A stretch of 64,000 nucleotides of DNA, from positions 5,879,775 through 5,943,774 of the forward strand of contig NC_052409.1 in the NCBI RefSeq assembly GCF_009389715.1, read 5' to 3'. This document shows, one piece after another, positions 37,231 to 50,765 of the stretch (position 1 is its first letter; the number at the start of each line of letters is the position of its first letter). Under the pieces are notes generated by a model. It had not been told where the DNA came from. It saw only the letters and a list, made by a program, of their open reading frames with translations, and did not search any database. The stretch comes from Phoenix dactylifera. Lineage: Eukaryota; Streptophyta; Magnoliopsida; Arecales; Arecaceae. The position numbers and the translations under genes are program-made.

Positions 37231-40200
37231 AGGCACAGGAGAAGAATTAAATAATAATAACAATAATATAAACAAAAGCCATCGTTTGAAGGTTTTGAAG
37301 CGGGTCCATGGCTTCCAGCCGTACACGTGTAAGATTAGTATGAGAAATGACTCAATTGCCTTCGACAGTTTAAAACTCCGGGCTCGCTCCATTGGCGCCT
37401 CTACCGGCGGTTGGGTGATGGGGCCCGATGCGATCATGGCCGTTGGTTCGGTGGTTCACTTTTTCTCCAGATCTACGAAACTTGATAAAGCCGATGTGGA
37501 CCCTTTTTCTCGTTTCCCCGATCAGTTCTTTAGTCAAGATGGGATCCGTGGGAAACCGTTTCTGAAAATTGGAAATTTCTTTGGCAGTGCTGTAGGTACT
37601 GTCGCATTCTTTCATGGCACCATATGAACAGAGAATTTGGAAGATATTAGTTTTCTATGTACATCTAACAATATAAGAAATGAGAGGTTCGTATGTCAGT
37701 TTCAAGGATGGGTCATCAGATTTCAATGGCTTGTGTACCTATCTTCTCATTAAAAATGATAAAATTATGGTTTCCTTCCATAATAATCTTATGGATTGTG
37801 AGAAATTGAGGCTATGTCCATCATCCATGCATCCCATTGTTGGAAGTTTTTTTTTGAACGTGTGCCTTAATGCAACGGTAATTATGTTTTATTGTGACCT
37901 CGAGATAATGAGTTCAAAATAAGTGCAGATAAAGTTGGGTATATCCGACCATTTCTTAAATTTTATAACCAGAGGAGTCTTATACCCTTGGCTGCCCAAA
38001 TTGTTGGAAATTTTATTTGATATCCTTGAAGCAACTATTCTTTCTATGAATGTTTCCACGTACTGTTATCATTGCTATAGGTTGATGATGCAAATTGTGA
38101 TGCATTTAGTTGAGCCGATAGGATGAGTGGTTTTTGATGCATTCAAGTATTGTGCATGATAGGTGTCATTGCAAAAAAAGCTTTCATAAATTTGCTGGCG
38201 TTACTTTGTCTCTTAGTCGCAATATATACAAACGCATGGTTAAAGAGATGGATTAGGATTTATCAATCCTTTGGCTTGTTATAGGGCCAGCTATCTAGAT
38301 TGGAGGCTATTATTATTTGATTATATTGGCAAGTCTCCATCTGAGTGCTTTTTGACCTACCTTTAATCGCAACATGGATACATCTCCATCCACTCATGCA
38401 TGATATCCAAACTGGAATGGGCACTCTCTACTTAGGCCACTCGTTCAACGAACTGTATGAGTGGATAGCATTATCAATCTCTATTTGTTTGTTATTTCTC
38501 AATGCTCACCTCCCTCATCCCATAGGAGTTATGAAGTCTCAGCCGGTTAGAAATGGGTTCCAAGTATAAGGTGAAGCAATTAGGTCCATGAGTTATCGTG
38601 GGATTGGGACTGACATATTCAAATTAAGACTCAAAAAAGCACTCCTTGATAATATTCTTAGATTAACAATGAGGTGCCGAAGAATGATGATAATATAATA
38701 CTAGGATGGCCATCTGAATCAACGAGGGAGGGCTCAAAATTGGATATTGCTCAGGATGTTTAGAAATGCTCTTGTTACTACATCAATGCCATCCCATTCA
38801 TTTTATATCATGTCAAATTACACAACTTGGACCTATGTATGGTCCTTTTGAAAGAATCCTATGCATTTCTTGTCAACACTCTCCTTTGCAACCTCAAGGA
38901 GGTCCACCTCCTGCACATATAAACCTTATCTCTTAATGTGAATTACTTAAGAATTAATATGGTTCCTTTGGCTGTGAACTTGTTTCCACCTTATTTGGCT
39001 GGAAACAAAAGGGTCCACCATGTGACAATACACCATTTCTTTTTGGATGGCTGAATTTCCTTTGGTACATGGTCACCATCCCTTGATTGTGAAACTTCAA
39101 TAAATGACCATTGACCTTTTGATTGTGTCCAACTCACTGGTCCCATGAGATATTAACTGCATGGTTCCTTCCCTTCTTTTTTTTTGGCTTTTTTTGGGTG
39201 CATGATTAGCCTAAGGACACCCTATTATTTTGATGTATCAGGTCTAAGCGACCTAATTTGTCTAACTTGTAATAACTTTTATGTGAGGTGGTTTTGTATG
39301 AGCCTACCAAAGTAGACATTATAACGTGATGGCTCTAGAAAGTTTTGAACATCTCTAATGATATATAGGTGGTGGAAATGCATTAGGGCACAAGCACAGT
39401 GGGGTTTGACATGATTCAAATTGGAAAAATGCAGTGGGGTGCAACAATAAATATGGCCCCCATAGAGACCTGGCCTAATTTGGTGGTTGAGGTGCTTGTG
39501 GGAGCATATGTTATTGATGAGGATGCCCATCTCAGACTTACAAAGAAATCTCAGCCAAAACAAAGAAAATATTTACATCAAGTAAGCTTCTTGCAGACTC
39601 TATATACAATTTTGTTCTAGGATAGCTATGAGTCATGACCAGAATGACCTTTGATAATGGATTATTCTGCTGCTCGATGGATCATAAGGAGGCTAAATGC
39701 CTTGAATGTTAATTTAAGATTCTTGTTGGTCATATGATGGAAATGAATCTATTCGCTTTGGCCCATCCTTCTTCCCATTTCTCATATTTTGCTCAAATTA
39801 TGAGAAAATTCTACCTATATGTTGTAATAATCTTTAGCTTAACCAAAATTGATTACTACCATCCCTAGGGTGGGGTATTTTTGAACCTAGGAAGAGCCGA
39901 CACCATACCAAGCGCAACAGACATGCCAAGGCCAATAAATGAAGTAGGTTGCTCGACTCCATCACCCCATAGTTTACCTATGTACAGTCGATGATTAGAG
40001 TTAGACCTAGAACTCTGACTAATCTTAGGTTTTGTTTTGGAATCTCTCTAAGTTTCTATAACACAATTGCATTAAAACTTGTATTTTGACAATTTGGACC
40101 GTAAGCAGGTTGCACTCATCATTATATAATCTTTTTTCTAGATCATGCAGGAACCGTAGAGGTCTAGTCTTGCAATTACAACCATCTATGCATCACGCCG

Positions 40201-41724
40201 CAGCCTAGCCTACAAACTCACATTGGTCATGCCACCTCTCTCCAGTTCAACCACCAACTAGAGAGGATATGAGCCCTAGACCAACAAAAATCAGCTTTAA
40301 GATTTTCCGACAGAGAGATGTCTTGGACAATGTTGAAAAATCAGGATCAGTACTTTAGATGGTGGATCCATGTAAAAGAAAAAGTTTTGGGAGTGCTACC
40401 CTTGGATTGTTCAGTGGGGTGACTTCTTTGGTCATTCCTTCACAATCCAATCACATAAAAAGCATCACGCATCATAGGGTGGATTTGTAATTGTAACAAA
40501 GGATATTCCAATATATGATGAATTTTGATGATTATATCATGCGGTGAAATGGGGGATAAGGATTCATGTAGCCAACACTAACTAGTTAGAGATTAAGCCT
40601 TACTTGAGTTGAGTTGAGTCGAGTCGAGGTCGTGCAACGAAATACATAGAAGGCAGCAAGATATTGAAAAGTGTGATGAATTCATTGAAAAATGGGCTGC
40701 TTGTTTGAGATGCAAAAATATTGTGGCAGACCACCTGCTCCATAGCTGATATGCTCAATGTATCATTGCGCTCAGTTTGGTTGAGGTGATCTTTCTTCAT
40801 GGTCGTGGTCCTTCCACATATGACTTCTTTCCCTCCTCTTTTTTCGCCCTCCCTTCAACTTTATTTTCACTTATCAACCACCTCTTTTGTGCAGGATGTT
40901 TCAGTATATGAATTTGACTCTGACATGAAATGTCAAAACCTCATTATCTGGTATGAGAGGCGAAAATAGGCTAAATCTTAGCTAGGACTATGTCACTATA
41001 AGGGAGGAAGAGTCTACCGGCGAAAGGACAAGATATAAGAAAACCTTGATAGATGTTGTGGGAGAAGATTCAAGGATGCTGGTGACCGAGAAGTAGTTCA
41101 ATAAAAAGATTGAGAATAAGAAAAATACAAGCATCAATCTCTGAATCGAAGTTAATATGTTCAGTTTCGCTTAGGTTTCTCTGTCTTCTTGAGAAAAGCC
41201 ATCTATGTTGAAATATATTATTCATTATCCATATGACAAGGATAATTGAGATTTTTTAATAAAAAAGAAAGGTGAAAACAAAGGGGGTTTAAGCAGGACA
41301 ATTCAGCTAATTGAGAACCCAAATTCTGAAAATATATGCATAACCCTGATTGGATACATAACTCAGAATCTGAAACTAATACTCGATACAACGAAACAAA
41401 AGATTTAAACATATACAGTGCTTTATAAAGCACACTCAGACAATCATCCCAAATTAAATGGCAGTATCTTGAACATCCAAGTCTAACATGAATATTGTTC
41501 CTACAATGATCTACACACCTCAAGCATACCAAAACTGTTTATTGTAGGGGCTAATAGAGAAATAGAATTCATTAAAGGGAAAATCTCCACACATCTTGGG
41601 TGAAGAGGAGATAGAGATGTAGCAGTCTTCATTCGTAGTACATGCATTACTGCCTCAGTTACCGAAAGATTAGCGGATGAAGTTTTGGATGTCAGAGATT
41701 TCCATCATTACCATATCCATAGTT
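37231..41724. other. Intergenic region between GMPP and LOL1
   Basis: About 4.5 kb with no gene I can support. Open frames here (37286-37627, 37680-37922, 39279-39563) show no domain, no splice context and ordinary AT-rich composition. I did not find clear terminal repeats. Confidence 0.5.
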
Positions 41725-44700
41725 TCAGTTATTAGGCTTGTGCTCAGTGCTTGGTGAAGCCTGTTAAAGAGAGTGCAAAAGAAAACATTAAGATTTGCAG
41801 TCCTTTGTTAACTTCCTCAAATACATAATTATGTGAAAGCATCAAATATGAGACATGGCAAATGGCAGTTTTGATAACTTGAACAGTCCAAGATTGAAAT
41901 AGAAAAAGGCACACCAACAGACACAATGGAATAATGCAAGAGAATAATCAGGAATTCTAATGGGTGCTGTTTATAAAACAAAAAGCTATTTCAAGGAGGA
42001 CTAACCCCAACTGATGTCACAAAATTGCAGACAGCGCACTTCACGGATCCTGCTCCATATTGGTACATGAGCAGCATTTGGCAGTTCCCACAATTGACAT
42101 GTGCTACCTGATTTGCTGCCGCCAATTATTTGAAGTTCATTCAATATATATGTAGGAATCCCACATTCATCATTAGCTTATTTCCATATTTGAACACAGT
42201 AAGAACATCAGCAAAGCCTAACATTTTCATATCATATATTGAAATTCTTATTTTTACTATGTGCTTGCCGATCAGAAAATTCTATATATGTTTCCTGTTT
42301 TCTGAATCTTTTGCTTACATTTAAACAGTACTAAGAAGATAAGTAGGTACCAGCCATACAAAATACCTCGAAGCTTTGTGGGAAGCTTGTCTAGCCTTTT
42401 ACTAAAAGTTACCCTTGTCTGTTGCATAAAATTTCAGGAGGTCTGCTTCGACGGGATCCAGTCTACTGTTTCCTGTTCATGTGGGTTTTGCTCTCTAAAT
42501 GGGTCTTCAAGCAGGCCATAAGTTCTGAGTTTGTTGGATGCTTTAACATTGTAATTTTTGAAATCAATATGGCTTGTCGATGTAATTGATGCAGCAGTAA
42601 TTGATGAGGATATACGATACCAGTTAAGCACACTGACCATTAACTTGCGTTTTGTGGTTGCACAATCACTCTGGCATGCCTCGTGTAGTATTTTAATAAG
42701 TTAAAAGCACATAGAGATCCATGAATCAGAGTATGTTTCCTTGTTTGGAAAAAATAATTATTATGCATATGTAGAGACTGCCAACATTTCATAACCAAAC
42801 ATAACACTCATAATTGAAGGAAATATTCCAAGATTACTACCCCATTCATGAACAGGAGTACTATCTAAAACATTTGTACTATGCAAAGATCATGTTTCTT
42901 TATGATATAGAAAGGTTTTAAGGTCTCTAACTTCTACCGGGAAAAACTGGGTACCACATATAGTGGCTGTAGCACCATTGCTGTCAAAAATTGTTCAAAT
43001 TTCAAGACCATTTCTTGTTCATCAAAATGAGTCTGCGCCTATCCATGTCCATTGTTGGCTACATGAACATATTCTATCATGAAATAAGAGTTGCATCTTT
43101 CTAAATAGCATGGCCAATTCTTAACTAGATAAAAGAAACAAGCTTCTAGCTGTACTTCTATACCTCCTCTCTAGTAAGTTAGATTAGCCCCGAATATTGG
43201 AGTCAGCACAATTTCCTTACCTTCTAAAGCCAGGTTGATGGTGTGACAACAAGAGCATTGCACACTAGTTGCTCCACGTATGTACATCAGAAGAGTGTGA
43301 CATCCTCCGCAGACTAACCGAGCCATCTCTGTTCCTGTTGCAAACTCAAAAAGTGGTGACAATTATGTCTGAGAACTGACATCAAAAAATGTTGAGACCA
43401 GAGAGTCAGAGGCCATTCTCAAAAACTGTTTTTAAGTTGATTGCTATTATGGATTTGCCCACCTAATGATGTAATCCTGTTTGAATCCAATGGCACACAT
43501 ATAGTCTGTTTTAGATGCCACAAGGGGCATGTGCCATATTAATTCATAAAACATTTCTTATGCTAGTATCAATTATTGAAATTGGGGTTAGAATCATCAT
43601 ATAAATGCATATATTGTCAACACTAGAATTGGAAGGGTTTCATGACCATTCTTATCAGCTCAATACAAACCAGAAATCATTTTTTAACACCACTTCCAGT
43701 CATTGAATGAATATTTTCTTCTTTCCCTAAATATTATTCAAGGAAAATGAAATAGGTAAATAAGTGCCTATGTCTTATTGGCAATAGACAAAATTTGACT
43801 GGTGCCAAAGGGATTACAATGTACAATGCAAGTATATATACTGAAATTATATATCTGCAATCTGCATTAACTAGGTTATGTCCTCCAAATAAATAACTTG
43901 GTAGCCGCACACAATGCAAATCACACAATAACATAATTAGAAGTAAGAGAAACTTTGAAGGGATTTGAAAAAGTCACATCATCTCTAATGGAAAAATGAG
44001 GAATATAACTGGTGAATTAAGAAAATAATACCAGGTGGAGGTGCGGCTGTCACTGCATTGCAAATGGCGCAGCATATGGATGTTGCCCCTAGCGGATAGA
44101 GAAGGAGATTTCGACAACCAGAACAAACAAGTTGGTTTTGTCCACCTGAGAATCAAATAGAGTATCATTGACGATATACCCAAAGTTGGTGATGTAGCAC
44201 TGGTAGAAAAGAGGAGATTAAATATATGGACAACCCTTATGTGAATACAATCAATCCATGCATTCAGCATTATTGGCATGTGAATCGACACGCCATTTAG
44301 CTATCGAGTTTACAGTAACATGTTGTTGCTATGTGAATAAGAGAAGGAAACCAGCTCGTGCCTCTGATAAGAATAAAAGAATCAGATAAGGATTCATGAA
44401 GCTGAATGCAAAATGACTAGGATAATGCTTTCTGACTATGCCCATCATTGTGTTAAAAGCAAAATGATCCACAAGCTTATGTGTCACCAACTTAACTCCT
44501 TCTAAAAGGAGATGCACACACTGCAACAAAGACTTCCTTAAAAAAAAGGTGGGTACGAGAAAGAAAAGACTACAACAAAGTTCACAGAGTTTATAACTAT
44601 ACCGGCAAAGTTAGAGCAGCACATCGATTAGCTTTTTGGCTGTTTAACTACATTACAATGTCATTTTCAGGAGTGCAGGTCATTAGATTCAAAATAAATT

Positions 44701-45022
44701 AATTGTTTTCTCATGCCTCCATAAAACTTATCTGCTCAGGCTACAAGGTAGCGCCTCGAACCGTTCCAATTCCGATAACTTAGTGTCATATATTTCCAAA
44801 TCCCATATGAGATGCCATCTGATCTATCAGGATATTATATATGGCAGTAACACATCTATTTGCAAAAGATAATACCCATCTACAACATATAGCTTTTCTT
44901 ATAATTGAACAAAGAAATATAATCTCAATATACTTCAAAATTAGAATTTCAGGGCGGGAAATACCATTTGGTGGTGTAAATGGTACTGAAGAATTTGGAT
45001 ATGGGGCAAGAGGAACTGGCAT
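41725..45022 (-). CDS. LOL1: LOL1-type LSD1-like zinc finger protein, 143 aa
   Basis: Small zinc-finger regulator of the LSD1/LOL family, whose members tune programmed cell death and reactive-oxygen responses, probably in the nucleus. Coding exons: 45022-44965, 44145-44032, 43334-43221, 42115-42006, 41760-41725, all GT-AG and in phase. The start MPVPLAPYP is the typical LOL1 N-terminus, and the short C-tail is STEHKPNN. Three LSD1 zinc fingers of the CxxC...CxxC kind are visible: C27/C30/C45/C48, C66/C69/C84/C87 and C104/C107/C122/C125. In each, the middle reads like LLMYxxGATSVxC. Each of exons 2-4 carries one finger, with phase-1 boundaries at the exon 1-2, 2-3 and 3-4 junctions, as expected from finger duplication. 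In the presumed leader upstream of the ATG, two out-of-frame ATGs occur (45107 and about 45058). Fingers and termini leave little doubt about the family. Confidence 0.95.
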
Positions 45023-45068
45023 TGCCGGTTTAACGTTGATAGCTTTAGTCCAAAAATCATACAAAGCC

Positions 45069-45107
45069 TCAAGACCAAGATGGGGATAGGACTCTCTTCT
45101 CTTCCAT
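45069..45107 (-). promoter_or_regulatory. Upstream ORF in the LOL1 leader
   Basis: Thirteen codons including the stop (MEEKRVLSPSWS), starting 85 nt before the LOL1 ATG and just after a possible acceptor, ACATAG. A second ATG near 45058 opens a frame that overlaps the main start. If the leader includes this stretch, translation of LOL1 could be damped. This depends on the unproven leader structure. Confidence 0.4.
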
Positions 45108-45908
45108 TCCTACCTATGTCAATAAATAAAGAAGGAGATCAGCAAACTGTAGAATCCAGAACCAGTATGTGCATATGCAGAGCAAACTAATTGAAATTAA
45201 TTGAAACATGGAGCAAATTGATGCAGTTGGAAACCAAAGCACAGCAATATCACTGTATATTGGAGCTGAATTGAATCCAACAGACTAGTAATTCCACCAT
45301 CACTCAAGCTTCCATTTAGATGCATCAATTTGGAAACCAGAAAGACCCAATAAAAACTTCAAACAAGTCATCACATCTTGCAGCTAAATTCCACATCCCC
45401 ATACACCCAAAGCGCACATACATTAAAATATATATATTAAGACCAGTGCCCGTTCCAAAATCTTCAGTAATAACCCCGACTGGAAGCTAACTCGCAGCAT
45501 TCGGAACCAAACTCAGAAAAACTTGAAAAATTGCAGCACAGTCTTTTTTTTTTTAAAAAAAAAAAAATCTCATGCTGCATCGAAATAAATAAATCAACAA
45601 ATAAATAAAAATTAGAACAGAAAACATTACACATACCAACAATTCCAACAGGCACTCCTGAACTTCAACTACCCAAAGCATTAATTTCAAAATTAAAAAT
45701 AAAATAAACTAACAACTGAAGCTAAAGAAGGAATCTATTATCATCAAGCGTATAACAGGAAAAAAAAAACAATTAAAGAACCTTTGAAAATTGTTATATT
45801 TATACTGTGCGTTCAGAACAGTGAATTCCTTCAGAATGCCATCAAGTTGGCCTTACTCTTCTCTCCTTTATCTTCTTTTTTCTTCTTCCCTATCTTATAA
45901 TTGATCTT

Positions 45909-45909
<1 letters not shown>

Positions 45910-45942
<33 letters not shown>
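45910..45942. repeat. (GA)n microsatellite
   Basis: About 16 GA units upstream of LOL1, possibly in its promoter or leader, followed by a TA-rich stretch to 45980. Confidence 0.9.
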
Positions 45943-45948
<6 letters not shown>

Positions 45949-46322
45949 TATAAGTATATATATATTTATATACTGCGAGTTTACAGGGGTGGTGGGATCT
46001 AAAAATAATGCCTTTGCACGCACGCGTTTCCTTCACCATTCCCCGTCTCTGAAGCCTCTCCAGCAACCCATGGCATCCCTGTGAGGTCCAGGCCCTCGAG
46101 AACTGGCTGCTGAGCTGCAGCCACGTGTCCTCTAACAAGAGGATCATAGCGGTACAAACGGCAGTGCTGTAACGCTGGGCCCACCAGTCTAGTTTCCCAA
46201 CTTCAGACTGTCGAAACTTGGCTCCAATGGGAGCTCTTTGGTTAGCCGTTACTCATTGTATGGTTAATAATTACTAAGCAGAACTGTTTTGTTACCTGTA
46301 ACTCATTGTATAGTAACTATAT

Positions 46323-46730
46323 AGGGCTTGTTTGGTTCGCGAGAAGCATTTTTTTTTACTAAGAATATGATTTCTAGGAAGCAGATTTTTAGAAAGAGAA
46401 TGTCTAGAAAAGTACTTTTGGCATGTTTAGTTGATCATGAAAAAGTGACAGATTTTTAGAATGCTTATGTTTAGTTGACTATCCACTTTTCTGAGAAAAT
46501 TATATATAATTCCTATAATACCCTTAATAAAAATTAGGTTTTTAATGCCTCTTTAATGCTGAAGGGCCTTTTTGGAAAAAAATAAAAATAGAGTGATTTT
46601 CGCCTTAGGGAAAAATAACTTTTCCATATTTTTCATGGGAAAGACTTTTCCATGAAATGTGGAAATCATATTCCTATGAGAATACAACTTTTTCATCTCT
46701 CTCCTTTGAAAACTCCAATCAAATAAGAGA
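46323..46730. mobile_element. Possible decayed Tourist-like MITE
   Basis: The left end GGGCTTGTTTGGTTCG is a typical Tourist-style terminus. A weak inverted match (TCCAATCAAATAAGAGAC) lies near 46711-46728. About 400 bp, no coding capacity and no clear target duplication. Confidence 0.35.
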
Positions 46731-48954
46731 CATCTCATATTGTGTAACTAGAGTTAGAGTTTATTCCTTTGTAATTTATTGTATAAAAGCATAAATTACT
46801 TTAACTCTTTAATAACCAGATATACATGCATGCTACTTATATGTTTGTTTAGCTATATTTATGCTACTTATGTGACCGGACTCTCAATTCACTTTTCAAT
46901 TGCAACAATTTATTTAGTAAATGTATTGCATCAAAAAAGATTGTTGCTGCAAAGTTTGACATCAACAAGACAATGGAGAGCTGAGTTATGTCAGAGTATT
47001 ATATGCGACAAATTCCTATACTCGTGGCGGCATGTAATTCAGTAATTCTAACAAGGAAGGCTATTCAAGCAAGTTCTTTTAATTGGCTGAAAGTTGATGG
47101 AAATCATGTATATGAACTTATTGAAACCTCCTAATTTTACTGATGTTAGCTGGCTGTGACAATGCAAGAACCGAGGTTACAACAATTGATTTGTATCTTT
47201 TTATGAGTCACTAATAGCACAATTTTATATACTTAAATTGAGTGTTAAATCACAATTCTCTTTTACATGCGCAAAATTAATTTAAGATGGTGAAACTTCT
47301 ACCTTGGTGGAACATGTTGACATTGTGAATGAATGCCAAAAATATGTAAGGGTAATTTCTATTACACATTTTTGCTAAGGTAATTGTGAGCCCTCCTTGT
47401 TTTCTCAAAAAGAATTGTCATCCCTCCTAAATCTTTTCAGATTTTTTTTTTTAGTTTCTTAAATTCCGGAGGAAACCTACTAGAGATGGTAAGCAAATGG
47501 GAAATGGAAATGATATTTTGATGGCGACAAGTGAGAGACAAAGAAATGGGTGGTAGTCAATGGTCAAGTCACTTCTCCATGGATGCCCAGGATCTTGAAT
47601 ACTGGCAGAAGATCATTGCTTTATTTTTGCACCACCACACACATCCTTATCCCCTCCTGGATTTTGTTGGCAAGGGCATAAGCTAGATTTCATAGCCTAT
47701 GAAGCTTGGATAGCTGTAGAACTTGCGAAGAACGCTACGTACGCCTGAAAAGTGAACCCCAAAGGAAGTAGCTTGCAGAAAAGCATGCAGAAAGGCATCA
47801 CGAAGGCAAGAATGGTGCAGTCCAAGAACGAGAGATAACAGTGGCACTTGATGTTTGCTCAGGTTACTGTTGGTTTGATTTGCAAAGAGAGGAAAAACAA
47901 GGGTTTGTGAACATAATCCCTCAATAAATAGTAATAGCTACAAACATGGAGGATCAGGCCTTGTTAGTGTAGAATAACTTTCCTGCCCATAGGCAATGCA
48001 TGGTGTGGATAAGGCAGCCATGGATTCCCAATTCTAATTTAGCACCTACAGCAATGAGGGCAATCTTGAAATGGAGAGAAAAGTGCAGTTCTAACTACTT
48101 CCATTCAGTGAGTGATATCTTCTGTTGATAAAGCAAATAATGTTGGAAAGAGACATCCTTGTTGCTTTTTAAGCACTAGTTCCAACTTAGGTCCTTCTCA
48201 GTGCAAGTCAAGTTTATTGGCGCATCCTAAGAAAAATTCATGTTGGAGATCATGATTAGATTTTATACCGTTCCCTATCTTATTCTTATCTTGATTATAT
48301 GGCTTAAGATTCTCAAAAATATAGCAGATGATTTGGCAAACTTAAAAGTGTTCATTTAAAAGCAAGATAAAGTATAGTAATTCCTTCGATGAAAAACCGA
48401 GATGAGGTGTACACGACGTCTTGGTTGCGTCATACGCCAAGATATACATGAAATCATCCTCCGCATTCATCATTCCTTTTAAGAATTCAATCTTCATATA
48501 GAAAAGTGCAAAAATAATCAAGTTATGAAAAAGATGGCAAGAGAATTTGAAGGCAACCCTTCTTCCACATCTCCTCACACACACAATTTTGGGAGTCACT
48601 CAGCTGCCTCATCCTTTTTAATGGAACAGCCGCCTCGTCTAAAATAGAATACAATTTTCTAAGCTGTATAAATCATATATCTTCAATTAGCTTACAATAT
48701 AATTACATCCACATGAGAACTAGTTTCATTCCTTGAAATCTCCTTAGGTTGTTGCCTATCCGACATTACTTGTGCACCACAGCTATTTGTCTTGTTAGAA
48801 CTCGGATTATTAGCTCATGATATTGTATATTATCTTACACAAGAAGTGCAAGTTGGCAAGTAGAACTTTGACTAAAGCCGTATGTGAGATATTTACTTTT
48901 TTATTTTCAATTTAAGTTGTTTTTCTTATGTCCATGGCTGCAAAGTAATACGAG
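46731..48954. other. Intergenic AT-rich region
   Basis: No gene, terminal repeat or RNA gene that I can recognise. Confidence 0.5.
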
Positions 48955-50474
48955 TTATTTTTGCATGTATACCCTTCTAAATATATGAAATTAAATGAAT
49001 GCTCTTCTAAAGTTGTTATTTACATGTACATCCTTATAAAATACTTGTTTTGCATATATATCTTTTTTTTTTCTTTTTTTTCTTTTACATAAATGGCCAT
49101 ATGATCTAATGTAGTTAAAAAAATAAATGGTTTAAAACTAAAATACCCTTATGGATAGGCATGCAAAAAAAAAATATATTAGAGTATACATGCAAATAGC
49201 AACTTTGTGAGGGTATGCATATAATTTCGCATAGTTAGAAGGGTATAAACTCAATTCACATTGTCAATTATTTTTGTTTAAGATCTTAACTCAATCAAGT
49301 TGGAATATTATGTGATCATTTTAGTAATGCTATTCTTCATTTAGTTTTGATATAATTATTACTATTAAGTTAATGATATATATATTTATTATTTTTAAAA
49401 TTAAAATATATTAAATTTAAAATAATTATGGATGCTTAGATCGGTAAAATATTTTCAGTAATTTATAAATATTGAGTTATTGTTTGTTTGTTGAGGTTAG
49501 AATTTTATAAATGCATCATGATTTATTCTATAAAAACTAATATTAACATAGATTCATGCGACATGATAATGTTGATCTTTTTTTTTCACTCTCTTCAATT
49601 AAGAATAGCTAAATTATCTTCACTAGAATTAAACTTCTTTCACTTGACCATGTACTCCAAATTAAATATAATTCAATCACAAGCTTTGGTGTATATGCTC
49701 AAATGACATAAGCTAATTCTAATGAAAATAATTCAGTCATTTTTAATTAAGAAGGATGACAAAAAAATAAATATTATCATGCCGAATAATCCCATGGTAA
49801 TATTAATTCTTATGGAAGAAATCAGATGCCTTTGTGAAATTCTCGTCTCAACAAATGAACAACTCACCACTTATAAATCACTAAAAACCATTTCACTGAT
49901 CTAAATATCCATAATTAATTTAAATTCAATATACTTTAATATCCTAAAAATAATAAGAAATGTATAGATGTCATAGACTGAACAATGACAATTATATCGA
50001 AATCAAATGAAAGAATAGAATTACTAAAATGGTTATCCGTTATTCTAACTTGACCAAGTTAAGATCTTAAATAGAGAAAAAATGACTATATTATTTGTGT
50101 TTTGGTTTGTCGAGTCAACTGAATCATGAACAATATGGCAAGTCTCAGCCAAGTTTTCATCATTTTTTAATATATTTTTTTGAGTATATAGCATCTAAAT
50201 ATATGAAATTACATTAATACCCTTGCAACTTTGTTATTTGTATATATACGCTTATAATTTTTTTTGCATGTCTATCTATAAAAATATTTTAGTTATTTTA
50301 ATTTTATACCATTTATTTTTTAATAGCATTAGATGATATAGATACATATGCCAAAAAAAAAAAGAAAAGAATAGTATACATGCAAAATAAATATTTCATA
50401 AAGATATATGTGTAAATAGCAGCTTTATAAGGTGTTCATGTAATTTTGTGTATTTAAAAAGATACTCATACAAA
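48955..50474. repeat. Giant imperfect palindrome (foldback), about 1.5 kb
   Basis: The left arm 48955-49658 and the right arm 49688-50474 are inverted copies around a loop of about 29 nt (49659-49687). Matching blocks, left versus reverse complement of right: CACTTGACCATGTAC / CATTTGAGCATATAC next to the loop, TTTAAGATCTTAACT near 49278-49292 / 50060-50075, and AAATATATGAAATTA / AAATACACAAAATTA at the outer ends. The right arm has an extra segment of about 100 bp (near 50080-50165). The outer ~310 bp of each arm (48955-49262 and 50163-50474) is itself a foldback with ~100-bp arms. By eye the arms are roughly three-quarters identical. No transposase is seen. Confidence 0.85.
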
Positions 50475-50723
50475 CAAATCTAATATTATGGCAAGCCAAT
50501 TTATGACAATATCCAAAATGAGTGGCCTATGTTAGATGCCAAAGGCGGACAGAGTACATTCACAGTAATATCTAAAGCTATCTTCATCCAAATAAATAAC
50601 ATATATTCTCCTATAACCAGACAATCACATTGAAAAACATTTTGATGGCTAATTCTTAATCTATAATCAAAACGTTTATTCTATAAACGTTTTGTGAAGT
50701 CTCTAATCACAACGAGTGTTGCG

Positions 50724-50765
50724 CACGCGCGCGCGCGTGTGAGAGTGATGAAGGGCACACGTGTG
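50724..50765. repeat. Alternating purine-pyrimidine tract and ACACGTGT palindrome
   Basis: A run of alternating CG/CA/TG steps (GCGCACGCGCGCGCGCGTGT) could adopt Z-DNA. An ACACGTGT palindrome with the G-box core CACGTG follows at about 50758-50765. No nearby gene start is recognised. Confidence 0.6.

Noticed and set aside
37286-37627. 113-codon plus-strand frame upstream of GMPP
   Set aside because: Overlaps the likely GMPP promoter; no domain and no splice or promoter context.
49722-49904. 60-codon plus-strand frame
   Set aside because: Falls inside the right arm of the large palindrome; AT-rich Ile/Lys composition without a domain.
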